A DNA stretch of 64,000 bases, from assembly GCF_013393365.1 (NCBI RefSeq), contig NZ_AP022321.1, forward strand, positions 1,291,001-1,355,000, given 5' to 3'. How positions within the stretch are numbered: position 1 is the stretch's first letter; each line of letters starts with the position of its first letter. The translations under genes were made by a program, and so were the position numbers. The notes beneath the pieces were generated by a model. It saw nothing but the letters and a program-made list of their open reading frames with translations, ran no database searches and had not been told where the DNA came from. Source of the stretch: Veillonella nakazawae (GTDB taxonomy: Bacteria > Bacillota > Negativicutes > Veillonellales > Veillonellaceae). Positions 41,185 to 50,922 of this stretch are shown here, one piece after another.

Positions 41185-43302
41185 CTATTTATTCATCTTA
41201 AACATTGGTTGTAAACGCTCAATTACGGTCATTGACTCCTTATGCTCATGGGCAATAGCCTCTTTCATAAGTTCTTCTTGAGCAGAAATTGGATGTTCTC
41301 GATCATTAATTTTACGATATGAACCATCAGCTCTCATAATATGAGCTTTTAAGGTATCTTCTAAATATAAATCCAATATAGCTTTAACGCGCTCCTTATG
41401 GCGTTTATCTTCAATAGGAATCATAAGTTCTACACGTTCATTTAAATTTCTTGGCATCCAGTCTGCACTAGATAAGAATAGACTTTCATTTCCCCCATTT
41501 CGGAAATAGAATAGACGATGATGTTCCAAGAACCGTCCTACCACTGAACGTACCGTTATATTATCGCTGACACCGGCAATACCAGGTCTTAGTGTACAAA
41601 TACCACGAACTATAAGATCTATGCGAACACCTGCAGCAGAGGCTTCATATAATTTAGCAATAACTTCTTTATCAAGCAAGGAATTCATTTTACCAATAAT
41701 ATATGCTTCTTCGCCTTGTTTAGCGAATTCTATTTCACGGTCAATTAATTCCATTATTTTTTCCCGCAAATTTAAAGGGGCTACAATAAATTTATTCCAA
41801 ATTGGAGGATCGGAATAGCCAGAAATTAAATTAAAGAAACGAGATGCATCATCGCCATATTCATCGTTGCACGTAAATATGCCACAGTCCGTATACATTC
41901 GAGCCGTCTTACCATTATAGTTACCTGTAGCTAAATGAACGTAACGTCTAATACCTGCATCCTCTCTGCGCACAACCATGGTAATCTTAGAATGAGTTTT
42001 AAGACCTTTCAAACCATAAATTACATGACAACCTGCCTTTTCTAAGCGGCGTGCCATATGGATATTATTCTCTTCATCAAAGCGTGCTTTAACCTCCATA
42101 AGTACGGTTACTTGCTTCCCATTATCCGCAGCCTTAATCAAGGATGCAATAATTGGAGAATCCCCACTTACGCGATACAAGGTTTGTTTAATAGCGAGCA
42201 CATCTGGATCTGTAGCTGCTTGTGCAATAAATTGTTCTACTACAGCAAAAGACTCAAAAGGATGGTGGACGAAAAGATCTTGTTTTCCAATAACAGAAAA
42301 TAGACTTTCACCTTCATGATTAACTAATTCACTAGGTAGTTTAGGTTCAAATGGTACATAACGAAGCTGGTCAAGGCCTGGGTAGTTACAGAAATTAAAG
42401 TACATACGACAATCAAGATGACCGTCTATACGGTATACATCCTTTGGTTCTAATTCAACACTGGTAAGCACAAAGTCTAATAAATTATCCTTTACCTCAC
42501 CGCACACCTCTAATCGTACCGCATCACCACGACGGCGACGACGCAAAGATGCCTCTACTTCCGATAGCAAATCTGTAGCTTCTTCTTCATCGATTTCTAA
42601 ATCTGCATCACGAGTAATTCGAAACACCATATAATCTTCGATGCCATAACCTTGGAAAAACTGATTTGCGTAATATGTAATGACGTCCTCTAGGTAAACG
42701 AATCGATGTTCCTTATTCCCTCGACTTGGGATTTCAATAATACGATCGAGTACGGATGGAATTGGCAAGATAGCAATCTTATAATCCTTAGTACCATCTG
42801 GTTGTATTTGAAAGATACGCACAATAGCATTGATGGTATGATTTGTTAAAAATGGGAATGGATGACCAGAGTCAACGGCTAATGGCGTTACAACAGGATA
42901 GATATGTTCCTCAAAGTAATGACGTAACCAAGCTTTTGATTTAACATCGAGTAGATCCGGATTAGTAAAGAAGAAACCGTAGTTTTCAAGTTCAGTTAGT
43001 ACATTGTTTAAATATGTACTTTGCATAGAAACGAGTCGTTGTACAGACTCATCAATGGCCTTTAACTGTGCCTTAGCATCCATATGAGCAGCATCGTACT
43101 TAACAATGCCATTCACAACTTGATGGCGTAAACCAGCTACGCGAATCATAAAGAACTCATCTAAATTAGAGCTAGCAATGGCAATAAATCGGAGTCGTTC
43201 TAATAACGGAGTATTTGTATCAATAGACTCTAATAGGACGCGCTGATTAAACTTTAACCAAGACAATTCACGATTAAAATAATACTTTGCATTATTGAAC
43301 AT
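41185..43302 (-). CDS. ppk1: Polyphosphate kinase 1
   Basis: A 705-residue enzyme that makes polyphosphate from ATP. The N-terminal YFNRELSWLKFNQRVLLES block, two conserved histidine regions (GLKTHSKITMV, with the autophosphorylated histidine, and FLEHHRLFYFRNGG), and the acidic SSADWMPRNLNERVEL motif are all present. The length is typical. Its start overlaps the end of the preceding Ppx-like gene by eleven bases, so translation is coupled. Polyphosphate builds up as a phosphate or energy reserve and a stress signal. Confidence 0.97.
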   Translation of the reverse strand: MFNNAKYYFNRELSWLKFNQRVLLESIDTNTPLLERLRFIAIASSNLDEFFMIRVAGLRHQVVNGIVKYDAAHMDAKAQLKAIDESVQRLVSMQSTYLNNVLTELENYGFFFTNPDLLDVKSKAWLRHYFEEHIYPVVTPLAVDSGHPFPFLTNHTINAIVRIFQIQPDGTKDYKIAILPIPSVLDRIIEIPSRGNKEHRFVYLEDVITYYANQFFQGYGIEDYMVFRITRDADLEIDEEEATDLLSEVEASLRRRRRGDAVRLEVCGEVKDNLLDFVLTSVELEPKDVYRIDGHLDCRMYFNFCNYPGLDQLRYVPFEPKLPSELVNHEGESLFSVIGKQDLFVHHPFESFAVVEQFIAQAATDPDVLAIKQTLYRVSGDSPIIASLIKAADNGKQVTVLMEVKARFDEENNIHMARRLEKAGCHVIYGLKGLKTHSKITMVVRREDAGIRRYVHLATGNYNGKTARMYTDCGIFTCNDEYGDDASRFFNLISGYSDPPIWNKFIVAPLNLREKIMELIDREIEFAKQGEEAYIIGKMNSLLDKEVIAKLYEASAAGVRIDLIVRGICTLRPGIAGVSDNITVRSVVGRFLEHHRLFYFRNGGNESLFLSSADWMPRNLNERVELMIPIEDKRHKERVKAILDLYLEDTLKAHIMRADGSYRKINDREHPISAQEELMKEAIAHEHKESMTVIERLQPMFKMNK

Positions 43303-44857
43303 GACGATCCCCTCCCCTTACTAGTACGATTTCCATACCAAATACCTCTGTAAAGTATTCAGAATCGCGATTAAAGGTCCACCATTCTAAGGAGATATCC
43401 TCATTAGTACGACAGAATACATATAGTACATTATCTCTTTCTTCCAATGTTACATCAGAGATTTTTTGATTGCTCCCCGCGTCGAGTGCACAAGCAACAC
43501 GAATAATTGCTACTAGCTTCGTAACCTGAATTTTTTGTAATTCTGTTAATGCATTGAAATACGCATCGTCATCATTTGGTGTTCCCTTGTAGTGGTAATA
43601 TACAACATTAGCTACTACTTGTTTTTCTTCTTCTGAAAGCCCAAATATATCGGTCCCCATTACGATATGATACGCATGCTCCCCATGATTTCGTAAATTT
43701 ACAAACTTGCCAACCGAGCAAAGAATGGAAGCTATACGACATAAATATCCCCATCGTTCCGGTAAGCCTTTATGGCGTAAAGCGTTACAGAATAAAGCGC
43801 TAAACTTTTCTACCTCCGCATCATGAATACGGTCTGTATGATATCTGGCGGCCACAGCACGGGCTAACTGTGCATTTTGCTCTCGCAACTGATACATAAA
43901 TGGATTATTCTCTGACTCTACCCCATAGAACCAACTAATGCCTTGAGAGAATGAAAAGCTACTAAAAATTAAAGATTTCGGCCCTATAGCCGTAATAATT
44001 TCATTAAATAAAATCATGGTAGGCATTAAAATATTAGCCTTATATTCAGGTAATTTATAACGGTTCATCAACTTTGTTGCAGTTACACCATCAAAAGAAT
44101 TAATAAGACCTTTAAATCGTTCTGGCTCAACAGTAATGATATCTTCTTTATTATTTTCTTGTCCCATTAAATGAGTCATATATTGCGCTTCGTCACCAGA
44201 TAAGACAATACTATCAATATTAAAGGTTTGTAGTTCTTCACGGAGTGGTCCAATCATACGATGTAAATATTCCGTAATAGCCCTTGGAAATGATATAGAA
44301 GATCGTTGATTTCGATTAAATGACTCCATAACACGTAAGGAACCACTATGCATATTGCGTTGGAACAGTAAGCTTTCACCGCGCCAAACTGTTAAACCGA
44401 CCCCACCAGATGTAATATCTAAGAATAATGTAGCCTTTGTAGGATCAGTTAGATGGTATTGATGTGTCATCTTGTAATATAGTAAGGCGTATTTGTAATA
44501 TACCTCTTTCGGCATATCGATGACCTCAACACGCATCCCTGTTTGAATATAAATTTGATCTAAAATACTACGACGATTAGTAGCCTCACGTATTACTGTC
44601 GTACCATATAGTTTGGAACGAGTCACGCCATAATCGGCCATTAATTGCTTATATCCCTTTAAAATATGACAGATTTCTTCAATTGTTTTAAAACTCAACC
44701 GAGAGGTTTGAAATAACTCCTCCCCAAAGGTTACTTCTCGCGCTGCATAATCGATGACACGTACATCGTCTATGCCTTTATACTCTAATATGGTAATGCT
44801 CATGCTACTGGAGCCCACATGTAACACTGCATATCGTAATGCTTTTGGTAATGCCAT
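43292..44857 (-). CDS. Degenerate Ppx/GppA-family protein (likely pseudoenzyme)
   Basis: A 521-residue protein with the overall layout of the exopolyphosphatase encoded upstream, but key sites are lost. The N-terminal ATPase motif DLGSNSVR reads HVGSSSMS, the catalytic acidic region GEEEARLGFLG is replaced by an MPKEVYYKYALL stretch, and the DLGGASTEV motif reads DITSGGVGL. The HD motif LLHDIGK reads LCSVGK. Such changes suggest a non-catalytic paralogue, perhaps regulating ppk1 or Ppx activity; that is inference. It is stably maintained in frame between ppx and ppk1 and overlaps both, so it is not an obvious decaying gene. Confidence 0.82.
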   Translation of the reverse strand: MALPKALRYAVLHVGSSSMSITILEYKGIDDVRVIDYAAREVTFGEELFQTSRLSFKTIEEICHILKGYKQLMADYGVTRSKLYGTTVIREATNRRSILDQIYIQTGMRVEVIDMPKEVYYKYALLYYKMTHQYHLTDPTKATLFLDITSGGVGLTVWRGESLLFQRNMHSGSLRVMESFNRNQRSSISFPRAITEYLHRMIGPLREELQTFNIDSIVLSGDEAQYMTHLMGQENNKEDIITVEPERFKGLINSFDGVTATKLMNRYKLPEYKANILMPTMILFNEIITAIGPKSLIFSSFSFSQGISWFYGVESENNPFMYQLREQNAQLARAVAARYHTDRIHDAEVEKFSALFCNALRHKGLPERWGYLCRIASILCSVGKFVNLRNHGEHAYHIVMGTDIFGLSEEEKQVVANVVYYHYKGTPNDDDAYFNALTELQKIQVTKLVAIIRVACALDAGSNQKISDVTLEERDNVLYVFCRTNEDISLEWWTFNRDSEYFTEVFGMEIVLVRGGDRHVQ

Positions 44858-46404
44858 TATGCCTCCTTACGAGATTCATGCCACTCTATTTCTAATATTT
44901 TCTTGAATTCCTTTTTGAAAGATTTTGAAAGCTTTTCTACAGCAGTTTTTGTGACACTTACATTGCGTCCCTCTAGGTAAAATACCTTTATAACTACACT
45001 CGTATATTTAATATTTACCTCTAACCGCTTAATAAATTGTTCATGACTTTCATCAAGAGCCTCTGCTATGGCTAAAATAATGGAAAGTTTTTGCCCTAAT
45101 AAGCGTTGCTCTTGATCTAATAATTTACCATATAAGAAATTTTTATATTCCTTTGGCGTCAATCCATGAGAGTTCATCACTAAAAATGCACTAAAAGCTT
45201 GTTCCACATGGGAAATACCATATAAATTACTATTAACTAACATGTAACAACCATGGCGGGCATGACTATAATAGTTAACTCGTTTGCCTATATCATGCAA
45301 TAATCCCGCTGCGATTAAGCATCGTCTAAAATTCTTATCCGCCTTATGAAGTGGCTCTAATGCATCATACAAAGTGGTAGATAATTTCGTAATATACTTA
45401 GCATGCACTAGCTCATGCTTTGTCATACCTAGCAGTACATTTTCCGCAGAGTGGACTAAAATATCTTCGATAATTGAATTTCCACCTAAATAATTCTCTC
45501 CATAATAATCGTAAAACAAACCTTCCCGTAAACCGCAACCGCCCACAACGAGTGTCTTAGTATTTACATAGTTAAATAGTTCATCCACAATAGTAAGCCC
45601 TGCAATGATAATATCTGCACGGTCCGATGATAAACCACTAATTTTTTTACGAGCCTCTAAGGATTTACCTTTTACATCTTCCAAGATTTCGTGAAATCTA
45701 TGATATGGTAGTTCATAATTATGTAGCTTCGTAATAGGATATGATAGTTTACGTTGATCTATTTTAGCAATATTACGAGCTGTACCACCTATACCTAATA
45801 GAGGTAGTTTTATATTTTGAAGCCACGTATGTTCCTTAATGGTTTTCTTTACGGCCTTCGTCATCTTTTCTAGTTCCTTAGGAGTATACTCATCACCTTT
45901 TTGATAGGTTCCTGTTAAGGTTAGAGCCCCTATAGGTAAGCTAACAGCTTTCACGATATGTCGATTTTTTACTAGCGTTACCTCTGTACTAGCACCACCT
46001 AAGTCAAAGATAATAAAATCTTTGAGCCCAATCGTATTAATAACCCCAAGGAACCCAAGGCGAGCCTCTTCTTCACCAGCAATACATTCTAGATTAAGTC
46101 CAGTTCGTTCTTTTACAGCTTTAATAAAAGCATCTCCATTTTTAGCTAGACGTACTGCAGCCGTAGCAACAGCTTTTATGGTATCTACCCCCATAGCATC
46201 CGCCATATGAACAAAGCCTTTTAATGCGCGTAAAGAACGCTCCATTGCCTCTTTCGTTAACTCATGAGTGCCCCACATATTTTCACTTAAGCGGACACTT
46301 TCTTTTTCTTGATATATGAGTCGATAACTACCGGTCTTAGAAATCTCATAAATGACAAAACGAACGGAGTTGGATCCTAAATCTATAAATGCAATACGTT
46401 TCAT
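44857..46404 (-). CDS. ppx: Exopolyphosphatase / guanosine pentaphosphate phosphatase (Ppx/GppA)
   Basis: A 515-residue protein of the sugar-kinase/actin-like phosphatase family with the motifs IDLGSNSVRFVIYE, IAGEEEARLGFLG, IFDLGGASTEV and a C-terminal HD domain (LLHDIGKRVNYYSHARHGCYML). It hydrolyses polyphosphate or pppGpp. It is the first gene of the three-gene set with the degenerate paralogue (TAATG overlap) and ppk1, so synthesis and breakdown of polyphosphate are co-expressed. It begins with ATG at 46404 before an unremarkable leader. Confidence 0.93.
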   Translation of the reverse strand: MKRIAFIDLGSNSVRFVIYEISKTGSYRLIYQEKESVRLSENMWGTHELTKEAMERSLRALKGFVHMADAMGVDTIKAVATAAVRLAKNGDAFIKAVKERTGLNLECIAGEEEARLGFLGVINTIGLKDFIIFDLGGASTEVTLVKNRHIVKAVSLPIGALTLTGTYQKGDEYTPKELEKMTKAVKKTIKEHTWLQNIKLPLLGIGGTARNIAKIDQRKLSYPITKLHNYELPYHRFHEILEDVKGKSLEARKKISGLSSDRADIIIAGLTIVDELFNYVNTKTLVVGGCGLREGLFYDYYGENYLGGNSIIEDILVHSAENVLLGMTKHELVHAKYITKLSTTLYDALEPLHKADKNFRRCLIAAGLLHDIGKRVNYYSHARHGCYMLVNSNLYGISHVEQAFSAFLVMNSHGLTPKEYKNFLYGKLLDQEQRLLGQKLSIILAIAEALDESHEQFIKRLEVNIKYTSVVIKVFYLEGRNVSVTKTAVEKLSKSFKKEFKKILEIEWHESRKEA

Positions 46405-46460
46405 GCTACTAACCTCGACTTACTATAGTTCAGTATGAATATACTTAAGTATACCATAGA

Positions 46461-46498
46461 AAAACGCGATTCTCACCGATATGGGAGAATCGCGTTTT
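46461..46498 (-). terminator. Terminator of the metG-tatD transcript
   Basis: AAAACGCGATTCTC and GAGAATCGCGTTTT form a perfect 14-base-pair stem with a ten-base loop and a short T run on the minus strand. It lies 110 bases downstream of tatD, between tatD and ppx. Confidence 0.83.
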
Positions 46499-46607
46499 AT
46501 AATTTATTATTCTAGTTATACTTAGTGTATTTTGTAATATCTAATACTAAAGCTCTTAGAATTTTACCAATATTATTTACTAGCATACATGATTACGAGC
46601 ATTCAAG

Positions 46608-47378
46608 TTATTTAATACCAAATACATGTTTACCATTATTATAGGCAATCTCTGAAAACTCAGCAACATCAATGCCTTTAAGACTTGCAATTTCCTCTGC
46701 TACAAATTGAGTTTTGCTTGGATCATTGCGACGGCCTCTAAATGGAGGTGGTGTCAAATATGGCGAATCTGTTTCAATAAGTATTCTATCTAAGGGTACT
46801 TGACGAGCAACTTCCTTAAGATTAGTAGACTTAGGAAATACAACAGGGCCAGCAAAGGAAATGTAGAATCCTAATTTAATAGCTTCTTTTGCCATTTCCC
46901 AACTGCCAGAATAGCAGTGAAAAATCCCCCAGTTATCCTTACCTTCATTGCGTAAGATATTCATAATATCGCCATGTGCATCGCGATCATGAATGATGAT
47001 CGGTAAATCTACTTCACGAGCGAGTTCTAATTGACGAATGAATACGCGTTTCTGTGTTTCACGGTCAGAAAAATCATAATAATAATCTAATCCGATTTCA
47101 CCGATAGCGCGGACCTTATCGTTGTTAAGTGCTTGATCCTTATAGAACTCGTAGTCTTCTTCTGTAAAATCTTTTGACTCATGAGGATGTGTGCCTACAG
47201 CAGCATATAAACGATCATACTGTTTTGCTAAAGCTAGTCCTGATTCAACAGTATCTCTATCTACCCCTGGAATCATAATGTATTCTACGCCAGCATCAAA
47301 GCAGGCTTGTAACATCTCATCCCGGTCATTATCAAAACGACCGTCATTCACATGAGCATGTGTATCAAAGAGTTTCAT
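46608..47378 (-). CDS. tatD: TatD family metal-dependent hydrolase
   Basis: A 256-residue TIM-barrel phosphoesterase-like hydrolase; TatD proteins act as DNases. H7 and H9 in FDTHAHVND form the metal site, IGEIGLDYYYDFS is the conserved glutamate region, and LIETDSPYLTPPPFRG carries the aspartate. It starts with a TAATG overlap on metG and ends the conserved block. Normal length. Confidence 0.95.
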   Translation of the reverse strand: MKLFDTHAHVNDGRFDNDRDEMLQACFDAGVEYIMIPGVDRDTVESGLALAKQYDRLYAAVGTHPHESKDFTEEDYEFYKDQALNNDKVRAIGEIGLDYYYDFSDRETQKRVFIRQLELAREVDLPIIIHDRDAHGDIMNILRNEGKDNWGIFHCYSGSWEMAKEAIKLGFYISFAGPVVFPKSTNLKEVARQVPLDRILIETDSPYLTPPPFRGRRNDPSKTQFVAEEIASLKGIDVAEFSEIAYNNGKHVFGIK

Positions 47379-49324
47379 TATTTAACCACACTTCCTGCTG
47401 GTAATGATTCAATATTTGTTACTTCTAAATGTTCTTCCCAATCAGATGCAGACAAAATCATGCCATAAGACTCGATGCCCATCATCTTCTTAGGAGCCAA
47501 GTTAGACAAGTAAATTACCTTTTTACCAACCATAGCTTCTGGTTCGTAATATTGAGAGATACCACTTAATACTGTGCGCTCTTCAATGCCGATATCCAAG
47601 ACAAACTTCAATAATTTCTTGGACTTAGGAACCTTTTCACAGCTTACAACTTTTGCTACTCGAAGATCGAGTTTTTCGAAGTCATCGTACGTAATATTTT
47701 CTTTCAATGGTGGAATATTAGATGTATCTACAGAGTTTTCAACTTCCTCTTTAGCAACTACTTCTACCATTTCCGGAATTTCAAAACGAGGATAAATAGG
47801 ATCGCCTTTTACAACGTTAGTACCTGTAGAAATTAAGCCCCAAACTTTTGCATCCTCAATAGTAGCACTACCAAAACCTGTAAGACCTAATTGATCCCAA
47901 ATTTTTGGAGCCCCTACAGGAATAACAGGGCTTACTAAAATAGCAATGATACGCAATGCCTCTGCCAAGTGATACATAGCAGATTGCAAGCGCGCTTTAT
48001 CATGATCGTCTTCAGATTTAGCTAATACCCAAGGCATTGTTTCATCAATGTATTTATTCATGCGACCAATAAATGCCCATACGGACTTAATAGCTTTATT
48101 AAGCTCCATATTTTCCATAGCTGCTTCAAAATCTTTTGTCGTTTGAACAGCCAATGTGGAAACATCACGATCCAAATCATCCATATCATCGCATTTTGTA
48201 ATCACACCACCATGGTATTTTTCAATCATAGCAATAGTGCGGTTCAATAAGTTACCTAAGTCGTTAGATAAGTCAGCATTGATCTTTGTAACGAAATTAG
48301 GCAATGTGAAGTTACCATCATTGCCAAGCGTGATTTCACTTAATAAGTAATAACGCAAAGAATCTGCACCATAGGTATCGATCAATGGAATTGGATCAAT
48401 AACATTCCCCAAAGATTTACTCATCTTTGTACCGTCAACGATCATCCAGCCGTGACCAAATACCTTTTTAGGCAATGGCAACTCAAGGCTCATGAGCATC
48501 ATAGGCCAAATAATTGTATGGAAACGTACGATTTCCTTACCTACTAAATGGAGATCTGCTGGCCAGTATTTTTTGTATAATTCGCCATCCCCATCAAATG
48601 GAGAGAGTGCACTAATATAGTTCACTAATGCATCGAACCAAACATATACAACATGTTTAGGATCGAATGGTACCTTGATCCCCCAGTCAAAGGATGTACG
48701 AGAAACAGCCAAGTCTTCCAAACCTTGTTTTACGAATTGAATCATCTCGTTACGACGAGATTCAGGTTGAATAAAATCAGGATTTTCTTCGATGAATTTC
48801 AACCATTGATCTGTATATTTAGCGAGTTTAAAGAAGTAGCTTTCCTCTTTAACCTTCTCTACAGGGCGTCCACAATCTGGACATGTATGATTTTCACCAA
48901 GTTTTTGCTCAGTCCAGAATGTTTCGCACGGTGTACAGTACCAACCTTCATATTCAGCCTTGTAAATATCGCCTTTTTCATAAGCTTTTGTAAAGAGTTC
49001 TTGCACTACCTTTTCATGACGTTTTTCAGTAGTACGAAGGAAGTCATCGTTAGAGATATGCATCTTTTCCCATAATGCCTTAAAGCCATTTACGATATTC
49101 GTAGTGTATTCAAGAGGTGTAATACCTTGCGCTTCTGCAGCACGTTGAATTTTTTGACCATGTTCATCAGAACCAGTCAAGAAACGTACATCATAACCAG
49201 CCAAACGCTTGAATCGAGCGATTGTATCAGCTACAGATGTACAATACGTATGTCCAATGTGCAACTTAGCACTTGGATAATAAATTGGTGTCGTAATATA
49301 ATACGTTTTTTTTGTGTCTCCCAT
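47378..49324 (-). CDS. metG: Methionyl-tRNA synthetase
   Basis: A 648-residue class I tRNA synthetase. The HIGH motif is at residues 22-25, a zinc-binding insertion has CTPCETF...CPDCGRP, GTKMSKSLGN lies near residue 300, and the C-terminal tRNA-binding domain (EKLDLRVAKVVSCEKVP) is present. It charges tRNA-Met. It starts 34 bases after rsmI and overlaps tatD in the conserved Firmicute gene order. Confidence 0.97.
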   Translation of the reverse strand: MGDTKKTYYITTPIYYPSAKLHIGHTYCTSVADTIARFKRLAGYDVRFLTGSDEHGQKIQRAAEAQGITPLEYTTNIVNGFKALWEKMHISNDDFLRTTEKRHEKVVQELFTKAYEKGDIYKAEYEGWYCTPCETFWTEQKLGENHTCPDCGRPVEKVKEESYFFKLAKYTDQWLKFIEENPDFIQPESRRNEMIQFVKQGLEDLAVSRTSFDWGIKVPFDPKHVVYVWFDALVNYISALSPFDGDGELYKKYWPADLHLVGKEIVRFHTIIWPMMLMSLELPLPKKVFGHGWMIVDGTKMSKSLGNVIDPIPLIDTYGADSLRYYLLSEITLGNDGNFTLPNFVTKINADLSNDLGNLLNRTIAMIEKYHGGVITKCDDMDDLDRDVSTLAVQTTKDFEAAMENMELNKAIKSVWAFIGRMNKYIDETMPWVLAKSEDDHDKARLQSAMYHLAEALRIIAILVSPVIPVGAPKIWDQLGLTGFGSATIEDAKVWGLISTGTNVVKGDPIYPRFEIPEMVEVVAKEEVENSVDTSNIPPLKENITYDDFEKLDLRVAKVVSCEKVPKSKKLLKFVLDIGIEERTVLSGISQYYEPEAMVGKKVIYLSNLAPKKMMGIESYGMILSASDWEEHLEVTNIESLPAGSVVK

Positions 49325-49358
49325 GATGAGCCTCCTTCTAACCTTCGAATGGGAAGGT

Positions 49359-50207
49359 TTAACGTTCTACAATATTATATACATCCCGGCGGGAAACGTT
49401 AAAACGCTTTGCCACCTGGCGAATTGCTTCTTTTTTAGGTATCCCTGTTTCTACAAGGGCTTGTACAGCATCTACATACGATACTGGTTCATCCGAAACA
49501 GCACTAGCATCAGACTCTACTGTATCAGCACCACCTACAATGAGGACGAATTCCCCTTTATACGTGAGCTGTTCCAAATCATTTACAAGGCTCTCTAAAT
49601 CGGTGCGCACAAAGGTTTCAAACTTCTTTGTCAATTCTCTTGCCACCGTGATAGATCGATTGCCAAAGGCTTCATACATATCTTGTAAGACCTCTTGCAA
49701 ACGATGAGGTGCTTCATAAAACATCAAGGTTCCCGTTACTTGTGAAAGTCGCTGTAGTTCTTCAACCCGATGTTTGCCCCGTTTGGGTAAGAATCCGGCA
49801 AAGGCAAAGGATTTAGTATCTAAGCCTGATGCAATAAGCGCTGTTAATGCCGCATTAGCACCTGGCAGTGGTACCACCGTTATACCTGCTTCAATCGCTT
49901 TTATTACTAGGTCAGCCCCTGGATCAGATATAGCCGGCATGCCTGCATCACTAACGCAAGCAATAGACTGTCCTTCTAACAAAAGCTCTATAATATAAGC
50001 ACCTTTTTCCTCCTTATTATGTTCATGATAAGAAATTAAAGGCTTCTTAATGTCAAAATGTTTTAATAATATGCCTGTATGGCGCGTATCTTCGGCAGCG
50101 ATAGCATCTACTTCACCTAAGATACGAACTGCCCGATAGGTCATATCTTCTAAATTACCTATTGGTGTAGGCACTAGATATAAGATGCCCCATTCGTTAT
50201 CGTTCAT
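49359..50207 (-). CDS. rsmI: 16S rRNA 2'-O-methyltransferase RsmI
   Basis: A 282-residue SAM-dependent methyltransferase of the tetrapyrrole-methylase fold that methylates C1402 of 16S rRNA. The N-terminus ILYLVPTPIGNLEDMTYRAVRIL, the AAEDTRHTG region, and CVSDAGMPAISDPGADLV are family signatures. The C-terminus carries a small helical domain (KEAIRQVAKRFNVSRRDVYN). A longer frame to 50249 exists, but 50207 (MNDNEWG) has GGAGG about 12 bases upstream and gives the usual N-terminus. It overlaps trmN6 by eleven bases. Confidence 0.95.
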   Translation of the reverse strand: MNDNEWGILYLVPTPIGNLEDMTYRAVRILGEVDAIAAEDTRHTGILLKHFDIKKPLISYHEHNKEEKGAYIIELLLEGQSIACVSDAGMPAISDPGADLVIKAIEAGITVVPLPGANAALTALIASGLDTKSFAFAGFLPKRGKHRVEELQRLSQVTGTLMFYEAPHRLQEVLQDMYEAFGNRSITVARELTKKFETFVRTDLESLVNDLEQLTYKGEFVLIVGGADTVESDASAVSDEPVSYVDAVQALVETGIPKKEAIRQVAKRFNVSRRDVYNIVER

Positions 50208-50922
50208 ACCAAGAGGACACCTCCTTTGTGTACACATTAGGCTTCTCATAAACGATTAGTGGTGGCTCTAACACAAGACCAGCCTGACCTTGATAGAGAG
50301 CCTCTATTAGTACAAGTTTCGCAGGTTTATCTATCATACCGTGAATAAAGCGAATTCGCTTAGCTTGAAAGTTAGCTATTTCTAGTTCATGCAGCACATA
50401 TTGTAAACGACTAGCACTATAAATCATCCACAAACGACCTTTACACTTGATAAAGGACTGTACAGCTTTCAAAACTTCTTGTAACGATGTATGTTTATCA
50501 TGAAGAGCAACCGCTCTTTCATCAGAAGTGGGCTTTGCACCGCTTTCATAATCATAAAAAGGAGGATTTACAATAACACCATCAAAGGGCTTGTCTTGTA
50601 TATCCCGATACGACATATGACGATAATCGCCACATAACATCGTTACCACATCTTGTTTATGATTGTATTCAACACTACGTTGAGCCAATTCAATGATAGT
50701 CTTATTAATATCAATGCCCGTTATATGGCCCGCTCCTAATGACGTACCAATGAGTGGCATAACACCTGTTCCCGTTCCAAAATCAACATAAGTATGACGA
50801 CCATTAAAACGACAAAAGTGAATGAGCGCAATAGCGTCAAAGGAAAAGCGAAACATATCAGTACGCTGATAAAGCTGTAAGCCATCTATAATTAAATCAT
50901 CAAGTCTTTCTTGATCATTCAT
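50197..50922 (-). CDS. trmN6: tRNA1(Val) (adenine(37)-N6)-methyltransferase
   Basis: A 241-residue SAM-dependent methyltransferase of the TrmN6/YfiC family. The SAM loop is DFGTGTGVMPLIGTSLGAGH and the N6-adenine motif is NPPFY at about residue 115. It methylates A37 in the anticodon loop of certain tRNAs. It overlaps ricT by eight bases, in the order ricT-trmN6-rsmI seen in Bacillus (yaaT, yabB, yabC). Confidence 0.9.
   Translation of the reverse strand: MNDQERLDDLIIDGLQLYQRTDMFRFSFDAIALIHFCRFNGRHTYVDFGTGTGVMPLIGTSLGAGHITGIDINKTIIELAQRSVEYNHKQDVVTMLCGDYRHMSYRDIQDKPFDGVIVNPPFYDYESGAKPTSDERAVALHDKHTSLQEVLKAVQSFIKCKGRLWMIYSASRLQYVLHELEIANFQAKRIRFIHGMIDKPAKLVLIEALYQGQAGLVLEPPLIVYEKPNVYTKEVSSWYER

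Noticed and set aside
48653..49075. Open frame of 140 residues opposite metG
   Set aside because: metG is confidently assigned on the other strand; composition and lack of start signals mark this as a shadow.
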